Origin: SG8-41 sp963802355
GTDB lineage: Bacteria > Pseudomonadota > Gammaproteobacteria > Burkholderiales > SG8-41
Assembly (NCBI GenBank): GCA_963802355.1
Contig: CAWDIV010000025.1
Location: forward strand, 14,768-78,767
Direction of reading: 5' to 3'
DNA length: 64,000 bases
In this document: piece after piece, positions 27,027-36,746 of the stretch
How positions within the stretch are numbered: the first letter of the stretch is position 1
How the letters are laid out: each line of letters starts with the position of its first letter
Program-made: the position numbers and the translations under genes
Notes under the pieces: generated by a model
What the model was told of the DNA's origin: nothing
Databases searched by the model: none
The model's input: the letters and a program-made list of their open reading frames with translations, nothing else

Positions 27027-28016
27027 CTATTTTCGTACGAACTTCCGCACCGTCATCCCGGCCTGGGTCTCTGCCCAGTAAACGTTGCCCTGGGCATCCG
27101 CCGCCACGCCCTCCCCCACGATGTGACCCTCGGGGCCTGTCCCTAGGCCGGGGATAAAGGCTTTGACCGCGCCGTCTTTCACGCTGCCGATCCGGACGCC
27201 GCGCTTGAAGCCCGGATTGTTCTTCTCGGTCGAGGCATGATCGGCGACGTAGATCGTGTCGTTCGCGTCGATGTAGATCCCACTCGGCCGGCCGAACTGC
27301 TTCCACTCTTCCAGGAATTTTCCGTCCTGGTCGAAGATCTGGATGCGGTTGTTGGAGCGGTCACCGACGAACAGCCGTCCGCGGGAATCCAGCGCGATGG
27401 CGTGGGGCGTGTCGAATTCTCCCAGGCCCATGCCTTTCCTGCCCCAGGCTTTGATGAACTTGCCGTCCTTCGAGAACTTCACGATGCGAGCGTTGGATTC
27501 TCCGCCATGCCCGTCGGCGACGAAGATATCGCCGTTCGGGGCGGTCGCGACGTCGGACGGCATGTTGAAGGCGTCGGGGCCGTCCCCGGCGACTCCCGGC
27601 TTGCCGAGGGTCAACAGGACCTTGCCGTCCTGGTTGAACTTGACGACCACGTGGCCCTTCCCGTCCTTGCCCTGCGCGTCGGTGATCCACACGTTTCCAT
27701 CGCGGTCCACATGAATGCCGTGCGGAAACACGAACATGCCTGCGCCGAAGCTTTTCAGAAACTTGCCGGCCGGATCGAGCTTGACGACGGGCGCGACGTT
27801 CGAGCCCAGGCAAGTAATACCTCCGCAGCGCTCGAATACCCAGATGTTCCCATCGCGATCGATATCGATCGCGCTCGTCGCCCCCCACTTCCTGCCGTCG
27901 GGGAATCTCGCCCAGCCGTCTTCTTTGTACGGGGTCTCCTGGGCGTAGGCAGCGGTAGAGATGGTCAGCGTGAGCGCTGCAAGGAAGTTGAATGCCGTTC
28001 GATATAAGTGCGTCAT
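27027..28016 (-). CDS. secreted NHL-repeat six-bladed beta-propeller protein
   Basis: 329 residues. The signal peptide (FNFLAALTLTISTAAYA-QE) is followed by at least five NHL-like blades, each with the pattern D-x-x-G-N/R-x-(W/Y/L)-V: IDIDRDGNIWVFE, IHVDRDGNVWITDAQ, ATAPNGDIFVADGH, IALDSRGRLFVGDRSNNRIQIF and IYIDANDTIYVADH. A cysteine pair (FERCGGITCLG) near residue 62 probably forms a disulfide. Such exported propellers act as peptidylglycine-lyase-like, lactonase-like or binding proteins; no catalytic set is evident. It is divergent from nothing nearby and is followed by a terminator. Confidence 0.87.
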   Translation of the reverse strand: MTHLYRTAFNFLAALTLTISTAAYAQETPYKEDGWARFPDGRKWGATSAIDIDRDGNIWVFERCGGITCLGSNVAPVVKLDPAGKFLKSFGAGMFVFPHGIHVDRDGNVWITDAQGKDGKGHVVVKFNQDGKVLLTLGKPGVAGDGPDAFNMPSDVATAPNGDIFVADGHGGESNARIVKFSKDGKFIKAWGRKGMGLGEFDTPHAIALDSRGRLFVGDRSNNRIQIFDQDGKFLEEWKQFGRPSGIYIDANDTIYVADHASTEKNNPGFKRGVRIGSVKDGAVKAFIPGLGTGPEGHIVGEGVAADAQGNVYWAETQAGMTVRKFVRK

Positions 28017-28082
28017 CGTTGTCCCCTTTGTCCAGTCGGAGCCCGCTCTGGACCCTGCCGGTGCGTTCGCAGAGCGCCGCGA

Positions 28083-28958
28083 TCAGGCCACTACTGCGCT
28101 CTCCTGCATCGCGCGGACCGATTCGCGTATCCACTGCCCTACCGCCTGCGGGCTCTGTTGCGGCGGCATCAAGGGCGACAACGTCGCCTTCGGCATGAGC
28201 TCCCGCAGTGCGTGCGCGGCCGAAGTGGCGTGCGAAGCATCGTCGCCTGACATGATGTGCGCGGGAATGTTCATCGCCAGCAGTTGCTCGGAATTCGCAC
28301 CGGACGGCGTCGTGTCGTTGAACAGCGTCCTGCGCGATTGCTCGACGAGCGCGACGTAGCGGTCGCGGTCCTGTTTCACGAACGCTTCGGCAAACGCCGG
28401 GTCGGTCGCAATGACCGACGTCCACGGGCCGCCGTCGGGATCGCCAGCCCAGAACGCCTTCAACTGCTTCGCGCGCTCGGCTGCGGCAGCAAGTCCGTTC
28501 TTGCGCACGAACGCGGCGTGGCTGTCGAATTTCTCATGCCCCTTTTTCATCCAGCGGTAACCGCCGACCGGCCAGTGCAGCAGCAGACCGAGACAGCGGT
28601 CAGGATAGTCGCGGCCGAATGCCGTCGCTACCGAAACGCCCATACAGCCGCCCAGGATGAACGCGCGTTTGACTCCGACGTGGTCGAGCATCGCTGCCGC
28701 GTGGCGCGTATACAGCTCCCAGGTCAGGGGTTCGATGCGCCCGCCGGATTCCCCGGCCTCGCGGCGGTCGTAAGCGATGACCTTGAATTCGTCCGCCAGC
28801 GACTGCAGGGGATTCAACGGCTTCCATGTCGCGTTACCCGCGGCCCCGAACTTGGCCATGGTGGAGTCGAACCCGCCGGGCGCGAGCATCAAGAGCGGAA
28901 TGCCGTTACCGGTTACCTGGTAGTGCGTTTTGATTTTGTCGATTTCGGCGAAAGGCAT
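28083..28958 (-). CDS. alpha/beta hydrolase with cysteine at the nucleophile position
   Basis: 291 residues. The fold is clear: LLMLAPGGFDST oxyanion loop, FKVIAYDRREAGESGGR, a nucleophile elbow reading ILGGCMGVSVA (Cys instead of Ser in G-x-C-x-G), and IMSGDD for the acid. The usual histidine near the C terminus is not where expected: the segment reads LMPPQQSPQAVGQWI, with Gln where active members have His. It could be an altered-specificity enzyme of the dienelactone-hydrolase style or an inactive homologue. The beta-propeller gene follows about 66 bases downstream on the same strand. Confidence 0.82.
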   Translation of the reverse strand: MPFAEIDKIKTHYQVTGNGIPLLMLAPGGFDSTMAKFGAAGNATWKPLNPLQSLADEFKVIAYDRREAGESGGRIEPLTWELYTRHAAAMLDHVGVKRAFILGGCMGVSVATAFGRDYPDRCLGLLLHWPVGGYRWMKKGHEKFDSHAAFVRKNGLAAAAERAKQLKAFWAGDPDGGPWTSVIATDPAFAEAFVKQDRDRYVALVEQSRRTLFNDTTPSGANSEQLLAMNIPAHIMSGDDASHATSAAHALRELMPKATLSPLMPPQQSPQAVGQWIRESVRAMQESAVVA

Positions 28959-28967
28959 GGCAGGCTT

Positions 28968-29218
28968 CCTTTGGTGACTGGTGAGGCGTGACTGGTGGAT
29001 CGTGACTGGTGACTCGCGGATCGTGAGTCGTTAATCGTGAATCGTGAGCCGACTCGGTGTCAAGAGACTGCAATCTCAAGAATCACTGCGTCACTTCGCC
29101 GGTCGCGGCAGCGACTTCCAGGCGGACCCGAGCAGGACAAAACTGGCTACGGTGATGGCGATCGGCGGTTCAGCCAGTTGTTCCGTCACCCATCAGTCGT
29201 CAGCCGTCACTCTTTGTC
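28968..29218. repeat. GTGACTGGTGA/ATCGTGA tandem spacer and second CGTCA block
   Basis: From 28974 to 29050 the sequence is a run of degenerate GTGACTG, GGATCGT and AATCGTGA units. From 29187 to 29218 a second block (CATCAGTCGTCAGCCGTCAC) touches the stop codon of the next minus-strand gene. No gene is visible between them. Confidence 0.75.
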
Positions 29219-30220
29219 TCACTTGACCATCCCGAGCTCGGTGAGCATCCTGCGCTCCAGCTCGTAATCCCGTACCAGCAACTCGCGCGTGGGCTGCGAT
29301 TTCCTGAAATCCGCCTCCAGCGCGTCCGCTTCGAGCATGCTCTTCCAGGCAGGATGGTTGAAGGTGCGCTCGAGCAAGTCTTCCCAATAAGCCACCTGCG
29401 CGGGCGCCAGTCCTTTGGGACCCATGATCGCCGTCCAGTTGCCCATCATGACGTCGTACCCCTGGTCTCTGAAAGTCGGCACGTTGGGCAGCGTTGCCGA
29501 ACGCTCGGCAGTGGCAACGCCCAGGATGCGCATGGTGCCGGCTTTATGATGCGGAACCAGCGCGTCGACCGACGATGACATCACCTCGATATGTCCGCCG
29601 AGCAGGTTTGTGACCGATTCGTTGGAGCCGCTGAAGGTAACGATCTTGAGCTTGCGCGGGTCGGCGCCGGCCAACTTGGCGAGCTGCACCACCATCATGT
29701 GGGAAGGCCCGCCGCGCGTGCTGCCGACCGAGGTGGTGATCGATTGCGGATCGGCCTTCAGCCGCTCGGCGAGATCTTTGACGTTCCTGATGGGCGAGTC
29801 TGCCCGCACCGCCATTGCATTCGGCTCGTTGGCCACCACAGCGAGCGGCGTCAACTCGGTGTGGTGGAGCGGGCTGCGGCCGAGAATGTGATTGGTCAGC
29901 AATCCCTTGCGCACCACGGCGATGTAGTGCCCGTCCCCGGCGTGCTGGGCCACATAGGTGTAAGCCAGCGCACCGCCGCCGCCGGGCTTGTTGAGCACGT
30001 TGACGTTCTCCAGCCACTTGCTGTCCCGCCAGATCTTCTGGATCAAGCGCGCCGTTTTGTCGTTGCCGCCGCCCGGCGATGAAAGCACCACGAATTCGAC
30101 GGGCTTGTCGGGCTTCCACGCCGTTTGCGCCGCACACGGCACCGCAGCAGCGATGACCACAGCTGTCAGCAACGGGCCGCCTGAATGGGCTACTCTCCGC
30201 AGCAGTCTCATCTGCATCAT
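29219..30220 (-). CDS. Bug-family (TTT) periplasmic receptor, divergent subgroup
   Basis: 333 residues, signal peptide ending VPCAAQ-TAWKP. It is less typical than the others in the window: the ligand loop reads VLSSPGGGNDKTAR, the central segment NVLNKPGGGGALAY, and the lid GSTRGGPSHMM. DSPIRNVKDLAERLKADPQ and LPNVPTFRDQGYDV are conserved. These features resemble the TctC-like subgroup that pairs with tricarboxylate carriers, but the ligand is unknown. Its start lies only 12 bases from the start of the divergent TauE-like gene, so the two may share regulatory DNA that overlaps coding sequence, or the real start may be a later ATG (30214 or 30211). Confidence 0.88.
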   Translation of the reverse strand: MMQMRLLRRVAHSGGPLLTAVVIAAAVPCAAQTAWKPDKPVEFVVLSSPGGGNDKTARLIQKIWRDSKWLENVNVLNKPGGGGALAYTYVAQHAGDGHYIAVVRKGLLTNHILGRSPLHHTELTPLAVVANEPNAMAVRADSPIRNVKDLAERLKADPQSITTSVGSTRGGPSHMMVVQLAKLAGADPRKLKIVTFSGSNESVTNLLGGHIEVMSSSVDALVPHHKAGTMRILGVATAERSATLPNVPTFRDQGYDVMMGNWTAIMGPKGLAPAQVAYWEDLLERTFNHPAWKSMLEADALEADFRKSQPTRELLVRDYELERRMLTELGMVK

Positions 30221-30232
30221 GATAACGCGCCA

Positions 30233-30979
30233 ATGGAATCGTTGAACGTCATTGAAATTGCGTTCGGCGCGTTCGTCGTCGTGCTGGCCTACGCCGTGCG
30301 CGGCACCGCCGGTTTCGGTGGGCAGGCGGTTGCTGTCCCGTTGCTCGCTCTCATCCTGCCGCTACAGGTCGTGTTGTCTTCGGTGGTGGTGCTCACGGTG
30401 ATATCGGCGGCCGGGCACTTGGTGCGCGATCGGTCCAGCATCGACTGGGGCGAGATCCGGCGTCTGCTTCCTTACTCGGCCATCGGGGTTCTGGCGGGGC
30501 TCTATCTGTTGGAGCAACTGGATATCCGCGTGTTGATTCGCGCGTTCGGGGTTTTCGTGATCCTGTACGCGTGCTACATGCTGGCGACGGCTTCACGCCC
30601 GGTACGGATCCCGCAGCGGGCGTTGTACCCGGCGGGCGCGGTGTTGAGCACGCTGGCTGGCGCGACGGGGGCCTTGTTCGGCGCTGCGGCAGGCCCGCTC
30701 TATGTCATCTATCTCAGCGCGCGGCAAATGGAGAAAGACACGTTTCGCGTGACCATCACCGCGATATTGACGATCCAGGGGATCCTGCGCATCGGTGGCT
30801 ACGCCCGGCTCGGATTCTTCGACTCCACCACCCTGATCCTGGTGGCCGCGGGATTTCCGCTGATGCTGCTCGGTGCGAGCATCGGCAACTGGCTCGCCGG
30901 CCGCCTCGATCAGCGCTGGTTCAATCTGGGCATCAGCCTGCTGCTCCTGGTGAGCGGCGCGGCCTTGCTGTTCAAGTAG
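30233..30979 (+). CDS. TauE/SafE-family membrane exporter
   Basis: 248 residues from the ATG at 30233. About eight hydrophobic helices with the family hallmarks: VRGTAGFGGQAVAVPLLAL in the first repeat and STLAGATGALFGAAAGPLYVIYL in the second, the GxxGxxxG(x)P pattern of sulfite/sulfoacetate exporters. It would act in the inner membrane and export sulfite or a small organic acid. Its divergent Bug neighbour might import a sulfonate and this protein export the released sulfite, as in sulfonate degraders, but no desulfonating enzyme is next to it. Confidence 0.86.
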   Translation: MESLNVIEIAFGAFVVVLAYAVRGTAGFGGQAVAVPLLALILPLQVVLSSVVVLTVISAAGHLVRDRSSIDWGEIRRLLPYSAIGVLAGLYLLEQLDIRVLIRAFGVFVILYACYMLATASRPVRIPQRALYPAGAVLSTLAGATGALFGAAAGPLYVIYLSARQMEKDTFRVTITAILTIQGILRIGGYARLGFFDSTTLILVAAGFPLMLLGASIGNWLAGRLDQRWFNLGISLLLLVSGAALLFK

Positions 30980-31052
30980 GGTAGGGGAGGGGTTTCGGGC
31001 TATCATGACAGCATAAATCGCCGGTGCTTTCGCGAGGCGATGAAAGGGGGGT

Positions 31053-32019
31053 ATGAAGACATTCGCGGCACTTTCAATGCTGCCACTCGCGTTCGCGCTG
31101 ACGGCAGGAACACCTGCAAGCGCAGAGGGGCCTCCGGCTTGGGCATATCCGGTGAATCCTCCGGATTTGAAGCCTTCACCTGACGATGGCACCGTGAGGA
31201 GCGTCCCGGGCAGCAGCGCCGGCTACACGGTCACGCAACTGCGCGATCGATTCGTGTCGCCGATCTGGCATCCGGGTGACATTCCCTCCCAGCCCGAAGT
31301 CGTCGCGCACGGCAGGAAACCCGATGTGTTCGCTTGCGGCTTTTGTCATCGGGCGGATGGGCCCGGCGGCCCGGAAAATGCGAATCTCACGGGCCTTCCT
31401 GCGACCTATATCGTGCAACAGATGGCCGACTTCAAGAGTGGCGCCAGGAAGAGCTCGGTGCCAGAGCGGGGGCCGCCAACGCTGAAGGCGTCGTTGGCCA
31501 AAGCCGTCACGGACGCCGAGGTGGAAGCTGCCGCGGCATACTTTTCGTCGGTGAAGTCCAGATCGATCGTCAGCGTCGTCGAAGCCGACACGGTTCCCAA
31601 GACCTATGTGACCGGATGGCATCTGGCTGTGATGAAGACGGGCGAGAAGGAGCCCATCGGCCAGCGCATCATCGAGGTCCCGGAAAATCTGGAGCAGTTC
31701 GAGTACCCGGGACACACGAGCCCGATTCATCGCCTACGTTCCACCGGGCAGCATCAAGAAAGGCCAGGCGCTGGCTGCCACCGGGGGCGGGGGCAAGACG
31801 CTTCAGTGCGCAACCTGTCACGGCCCCGACCTGAAAGGACTCGGGCCCATACCCGGGATTGCCGGGCGCTCGCCGAGCTACATCGTGCGCCAGCTCTACG
31901 ATTTCAAGCACGGCACCCGGGCGGGGATGGCAAGCGCCCTCATGAAGACCTCCGTTGAAAAACTCTCCGCCGAAGACATGATTTCGCTCGCTGCGTACGC
32001 AGCTTCTCTAACGCCATGA
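31053..32019 (+). CDS. periplasmic diheme cytochrome c, one frameshift
   Basis: Signal peptide LALTAGTPASA-EG. The first heme site is ACGFCHRADG, with a distal methionine candidate in QQMADFKSGAR. Near 31708 one extra C in ACCCGGG breaks the frame; the second frame gives FIAYVPPGSIKKGQALA, the second heme site LQCATCHGPDLKG and the final AYAASLTP. The joined protein is about 321 residues with two similar c-type domains, as in electron-transfer partners of oxidases or dehydrogenases. It is followed 37 bases later by a Bug gene, but no redox enzyme gene is adjacent. Confidence 0.83.
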
Positions 32020-32056
32020 ACCGCTGGCTTCCACACATTTTCAACAGAAACGCGGT

Positions 32057-33034
32057 ATGAGCCATGCCCGTGCAATAGCGCTTCTGGTAATCGCCGCGAT
32101 CGGCATCGCGCCGGCGATAGTCTTCGCGCAGGCCTATCCGACCCGCGGTATCCGCATGGTTGTCGGCTTTCCCCCGGGCGGCTTCACCGACATCCTCGCG
32201 CGCCAGATCGGCGATCGCCTCGCGCCAGTCATGGGCCAGCAGATCATTATCGACAACCGCTCCGGGAATGCGGGCATCATCGGCGCGGACATCGTTGCGA
32301 AGGCGAAGCCCGACGGCTATACGCTCCTCATGGGGCACAACAACTCCAACGCGGTAGCGCCGTCACTGTACGCGAAACTTCCCTACGACGCGCGCAAGGA
32401 CTTCGCCCCGATCGCGCGGACGGGGTCGGTAGCGACGGTGCTGGTCGTGCATCCGTCGGTGCCGGCGCGGACGGTCAAGGAATTCATCGCGGTCGCGGGC
32501 AGGACCAAAGGGCAATTGCGGGTAGCCTCCTCGGGCGTAGGCAGCACGCAGCATCTGGCAATCGAGCGATTCAAGCTCGCGACGGGCACTCAGTTGTTGC
32601 ATGTCCCCTACAAGGGCAGCGGCCCGGCGGTCATCGACTTGATCGGCGGCCACGTGGACGCCAATTTCGACGGGATCGGCGTGGTCCTTCCGTACATCCG
32701 GTCAGGCAAGCTCCGCGCCTTGGGCGTGGGTACGCTGGAGCGCGTCCCGCAGTTGCCGGAAGTCCCGACGATCCACGAGCAGGGACTGGCGGGCTTCGAG
32801 AGCGGATCGTGGTTCGGCGTGTTCGCCCCGGCGGGCACGCCGCGCGAAGTCATCGAGCGATGGTCCTCAGCGCTGCGCGGCCTGCTCGCGCAGCCGGATT
32901 TTGCCGACCGCATCGTGGCGCTCGGCGGCCAGCTCGCGAAGCCGAACACCCCCGATGAATTCGCCGCGTTCATCGAGCGCGAAATCGAGCGCTGGGGAAA
33001 AATCGTCCGCGCCGCGAACGTCCGGCTGGAATGA
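32057..33034 (+). CDS. Bug-family (TTT) periplasmic receptor
   Basis: 325 residues. The signal peptide is ALLVIAAIGIAPAIVFAQ and the mature chain opens AYPTRGIRMVVGFPPGGFTD. IDNRSGNAGIIGADIVAKAKPDGYTLLMGHNN, DFAPIARTGSV, HVPYKGSGPAVIDLIGGH and EVPTIHEQGLAGFE all fit the family. The GHNNSNAV loop after the GYTL segment differs from every paralogue in this window and may alter ligand contacts. It lies close behind the cytochrome gene. Confidence 0.93.
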   Translation: MSHARAIALLVIAAIGIAPAIVFAQAYPTRGIRMVVGFPPGGFTDILARQIGDRLAPVMGQQIIIDNRSGNAGIIGADIVAKAKPDGYTLLMGHNNSNAVAPSLYAKLPYDARKDFAPIARTGSVATVLVVHPSVPARTVKEFIAVAGRTKGQLRVASSGVGSTQHLAIERFKLATGTQLLHVPYKGSGPAVIDLIGGHVDANFDGIGVVLPYIRSGKLRALGVGTLERVPQLPEVPTIHEQGLAGFESGSWFGVFAPAGTPREVIERWSSALRGLLAQPDFADRIVALGGQLAKPNTPDEFAAFIEREIERWGKIVRAANVRLE

Positions 33035-33090
33035 GGATCTCGTCATTTCCTTTAATGACCCGATAGTCGTCGGAAACCGGGACGGTCTGC

Positions 33091-33133
33091 GCGTGACCGA
33101 TCGAGCGTGACCGATGCGGCGTGATTGACGGAC
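33091..33133. repeat. GCGTGACCGAT tandem repeat
   Basis: GCGTGACCGAT at 33091 and 33105, then GCGTGATTGACG at 33119: three degenerate units in tandem between a Bug gene and a Bug remnant. Confidence 0.7.
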
Positions 33134-33159
33134 CATAGCTCCGATCCCCCCAAGCAATA

Positions 33160-33410
33160 ATGAAGATGTTTGCTCTCACGGTGCTCTGTTGATGCCGTGC
33201 GTGGCCTTCGCGCAGCCGCGAGCTGCCGATCCGGACACGGCTGTTTATCCCAGCCAGCCGGTCCGCCTGATCGCTACGAATCTCCCGGGCGGCGCCGCCG
33301 ATCTTGTCGCGCGCGGCTCATTGCCCTGAAGCTCGGCGAATCGCTCAAGCAGCAGTTCGTGGTGGACTATCCGCCGGCCATCAGGACCGCCGGCACGGAG
33401 ATGGGACCTA
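33160..33410 (+). pseudogene. N-terminal remnant of a Bug receptor
   Basis: ATG at 33160 opens MKMFALTVLC and then hits a stop; one base shift gives LMPCVAFAQPRAAD, a signal peptide end, followed by YPSQPVRLIATNLPGGAADLVAR. A further shift leads to LIALKLGESLKQQFVVDYP. The similarity ends near 33410, where the convergent intact Bug gene finishes at 33419. The rest of the gene is missing. Confidence 0.78.
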
Positions 33411-33418
33411 CGCCTGAG

Positions 33419-34405
33419 CTACTCCAGCGTGATCCCCGCTGTCTTGATGACTCTCGCCCACTTTTCCGTTTCGCTTCTCAGGAAGGCGGCGAGTTCTTCG
33501 GACGAGCCGCCGACGGTTGCCGCGCCCTGCGCCGCGAGTCGGTCCCTGACGTCCGGCGACTGCAGCGCTTTCGACATGCCGGCGTTGAGCCGCGACAGGA
33601 CGTCCCTCGGCGTAGCGGCGGGCGCGAAGATGCCGTACCAGTTGTCGGCGTTGACCGATGGATAGCCGGCTTCCGCCGAAGTCGGCAGGTCGGGGAGGGA
33701 CGGGCTGCGTGCGCCACTCGCGAGGATGATCGGCCGCAGCTTCGCGCTGCGGATATGCGGCAGCAGAATGGGCAGATCCCAGAAGCCGAGGTGCGTGTGT
33801 CCGCCCAGCATGTCTGTTACCGCCGGCGCAGCCCCCTTGTAGGGAACGTGCGTCAGGCGGATGCCGGTCGCAATCCTGAGCGACTCCGCGGCGAGATGCG
33901 GCATGCTGCCGTTGCCGGATGAGCAATAGAGCAGCTCGCCAGGGCGCGCTTTGCCGAGCGCGACGAGCTCTTTCAACGTTCTGGCGGGCAGGGACGGATG
34001 AACGGCCAGCGCCTCGGGAACCCTCACCGCGATCGTGATTGGCGCGAAGTCCGCCATCGCGTTGTAGGGCATTTGGCGCACGAGCGAAGGACTGATCGCC
34101 ATGGCACCCGCGCTCGCGAGGTAGGTCGTGTAGCCGTCGGCAGGAGACTTGGCGACGATCTCGCCGGCGATCAGGCCACCCGCGCCAGCGCGATTGTCGA
34201 CGATGACTTGCTGGCCGACCAGCTCCGAGAGCTTTTGTCCCATCGTACGCGCGAAGATGTCCGCGGGGCCACCGGCCGGAAAGCCAACGACGACCCGGAT
34301 CGGCTTTGCTGGAAACGATTGCGCCGCAGCGGTTGCGGCGGCGACTCCGGCTGCGGTCAGCGCCGCCAGTATCGCGAGCCGGGACCAGCGGGTGATTACT
34401 GGCAT
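33419..34405 (-). CDS. Bug-family (TTT) periplasmic receptor linked to a tannase-like gene
   Basis: 328 residues; signal peptide AALTAAGVAAATAAAQ, then SFPAKPIRVVVGFPAGGPAD. The lid loop is HVPYKGAAPAVTDMLGGH, and LPDLPTSAEAGYPSV forms the hinge. Its ATG overlaps the stop codon of the tannase/feruloyl-esterase-like gene (10 base overlap), so the two are almost certainly translated from one mRNA. That makes an aromatic acid or ester a sensible ligand guess: the esterase releases it and the receptor captures it. Confidence 0.93.
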   Translation of the reverse strand: MPVITRWSRLAILAALTAAGVAAATAAAQSFPAKPIRVVVGFPAGGPADIFARTMGQKLSELVGQQVIVDNRAGAGGLIAGEIVAKSPADGYTTYLASAGAMAISPSLVRQMPYNAMADFAPITIAVRVPEALAVHPSLPARTLKELVALGKARPGELLYCSSGNGSMPHLAAESLRIATGIRLTHVPYKGAAPAVTDMLGGHTHLGFWDLPILLPHIRSAKLRPIILASGARSPSLPDLPTSAEAGYPSVNADNWYGIFAPAATPRDVLSRLNAGMSKALQSPDVRDRLAAQGAATVGGSSEELAAFLRSETEKWARVIKTAGITLE

Positions 34406-36523
34406 TGATAGCTGGTAGCCAGAGCCATGTCACCACCGGTATAGCGGAGCGTCTTGGGATAGGGACACAGCGGGCGGCTGCGCGTCGTCGGCAATCCGGT
34501 CAATGTGCCCACCGTGCTGAAGAAGTTCGTACCCGACGCGATGACCGTATCCGGAGCAACGCGGTTTTCGACCCAGTCCACCAACGGCGCAAGTATGTCG
34601 AACCGGTCCGTTGCCGCGTTGCCGCCGCAGTGCCCCATGTTGGGAATCAGATACATCTTCATGAACTTCGAGGCGCCCGCAAGTCCGCCGTGGGTCTTCG
34701 CCACGTCATGGAAGTACTTGTGGGTATAGGTCCACGGCGGACCCGAGTCGCTCAGCCCGTGATAGAAGATCAGCTTGCCGCCCCGGTTGACGAACGCGTC
34801 GATGTCGGTCGAATTGTTGATCGCCGGCGACGTCGCCGCCACCAACGGTATGTCCGTATCGTAGTTGACCGTCAGCGGATTGTAAGTGGGGTCTGGTGTG
34901 GTGAACCAGAACAGCGGGAGCTGACCCGAGCCCAGTCCGATGTTCCCGGGCTGGGTCGTGGGCGTACCGATGTCGCGGGTCGGAATACCCTGAGGCTGCA
35001 TGAATCCGCCATCGAACGGGTAACCGGTCAGCGTCGTGCCGTCGGGCGTAACGATCTTCTGGCCCGTCAGGGTTCTCGGCCCCTCCGCGATCTTCTTGGT
35101 CGCGTTTACCTGGGCGGGCGTCAGGCATGTGGGGGTCTTCGCTCCGGTGCACTGCAACGGCTGACCGGGCGCGATCGATCCATACGGCCCGCTCGACGGG
35201 AAGACGAAGGTGGCGGGATCGAAACTGCACGTCTTCATATCTTCGATGACGCCGTCCACCAGGCCGTCGTTCGCGTCACACGCCGCAAGTATCGCATTCG
35301 TGAACAGCTGCTGATCGGCGGGTGGAATGCTCAGGTGATAGAGCGTCCTGCCCGTAATCGGGTCTACCGGCGATATGGCGATAATCTGCTCAAGGGACCA
35401 CGTTTCGCTGAGCGAAATGTCCGGTGGCACGAAAAAAGGGTCGCCCGCGACGACGCCATCGTAGTGAGCCGGGAAGAGCTGCGTCATTGCCATCCCCTGC
35501 CGCCCGCTGGTGGAGCAACCGACGAAGTACCGACTTGTCCGGCTGCCGGCCGTAGTAGGTATCGATGAGGAACTTGGTGGTCTGGGTGGTGACGTCGATC
35601 GAGTTGTATCCCCAGTCCCTGACCGCCAGCGGGTCGGAGAAGAACATGTTCTGCGACAGGATGCTGGGCGTGGTGGCCGTGGCCGGAAGCGTCGGTGGCA
35701 GCTGGGTGTTCGTGTGGCCGCCGTTCTGGGCGGCGATCACGTATCCATTGCGCAGCATGGAGACGCCATTCGTGCCGTTCGTCGACGACCCGGTCGCGTT
35801 CGGAGTGCCACCTTCGGTGCCGCCGCCTCCTTGAAACATATATCGGCCGTTCCACGCGGTCGGGAGGCGCACTTCGAACCGGGTGGCGTACGGCTGATCC
35901 GGACGGTACGAAACCGTGCCGAGCACGCCGGCGACGCCTACGCGGTCCTGCAGAATGCCCTGGACCCGACAGTATTCCGGCAGCGCGTTTGTTCCGGTGG
36001 TGGCTGGGACCAGGACCGCCGAAGTGATCATGGTTCCGCCGATGCCGGCCGACGGCTGCACAGGAAAGAGTCCCGAGATTGCCGCTAGGGAATCGCAAGT
36101 CCTGAGGGGCGACGTCGCCCTTGCGATCACGAGCTGGGCCGCGGCATCTTTGGGCCCGTTGCGCGTAAACACCTCGAAGATGTTGGGCCCTACCGTGAGC
36201 CCTGAGACCACCCCGGTCATCGATCCGCTATTTCCGTCGGATTGCAGGGCCGTGGTCACGTCGTGCCCGTTCAGCGTGACTTTGGCGTGCTTGATCAATC
36301 CGGGAGAAGGAGCGATAACGTTGATAGATACCGAATCCCCGAAAACCAGCCCGCCCGTGATGACATCCGGGCTACCGATTGTGAAGGCGGGGTCACCTCT
36401 CGCGATGGTGGCGTGCAGTATTCCGAGCAGCGAAAGGCCCAGGAAGCACAGACGCAGCAATGACGCCGCCGACGTATTCGAGTTTTGCACGGCGCTGCCA
36501 AAGCACGCTGGATTTGTATACAT
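34396..36523 (-). CDS. tannase/feruloyl-esterase-family secreted hydrolase, one frameshift
   Basis: Start at the ATG 36523, preceded by AAGGGGAGA; an ATG at 36547 has no such site. A hydrophobic signal (LLRLCFLGLSLLGILHATIARG) is followed by an extra beta domain (SINVIAPSPGLIKHAKVTLNGHDV) of about 100 residues and then the tannase domain: SCRVQG-like EYCRVQG, RFEVRLPTAWNGRYMFQGGGG. Near 35533 the frame shifts by one base; the next frame restores YFVGCSTSGRQG, the CS part of the CS-D-HC catalytic motif, and ends with IPNMGHCGG carrying His-Cys. About 708 residues joined. It would cleave aromatic esters in the periplasm or outside the cell. Confidence 0.83.
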
Positions 36524-36691
36524 GATTTGTCTCCCCTTAGAAAACATCGGCTTACCCGTTTGCCGGCCGGGTCACTGGCATGAAACGGAGCCTGCAAAAT
36601 CCTGCAACCACGACGTGACCAGCAAAAGGAATGGCGTGTTTTCGATTCTATATTCATGCGACGAACCCATATACGGAGGTTGCCGAACTAT

Positions 36692-36713
36692 CTATTATTA
36701 GAATTCCTAATAG
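36692..36713. promoter_or_regulatory. probable LysR operator between tannase and LysR genes
   Basis: ATTAG (36697-36701) and CTAAT (36707-36711) are perfect arms around AATTC, extended by CTATT and AG on the outside. TTAGAATTCCTAA satisfies the T-N11-A pattern of LysR-type regulators. It lies 34 bases before the LysR ATG in the divergent promoter region. Confidence 0.55.
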
Positions 36714-36746
36714 AAGAAGCGGCTTGTCACTGCGGATCGCCGCATC

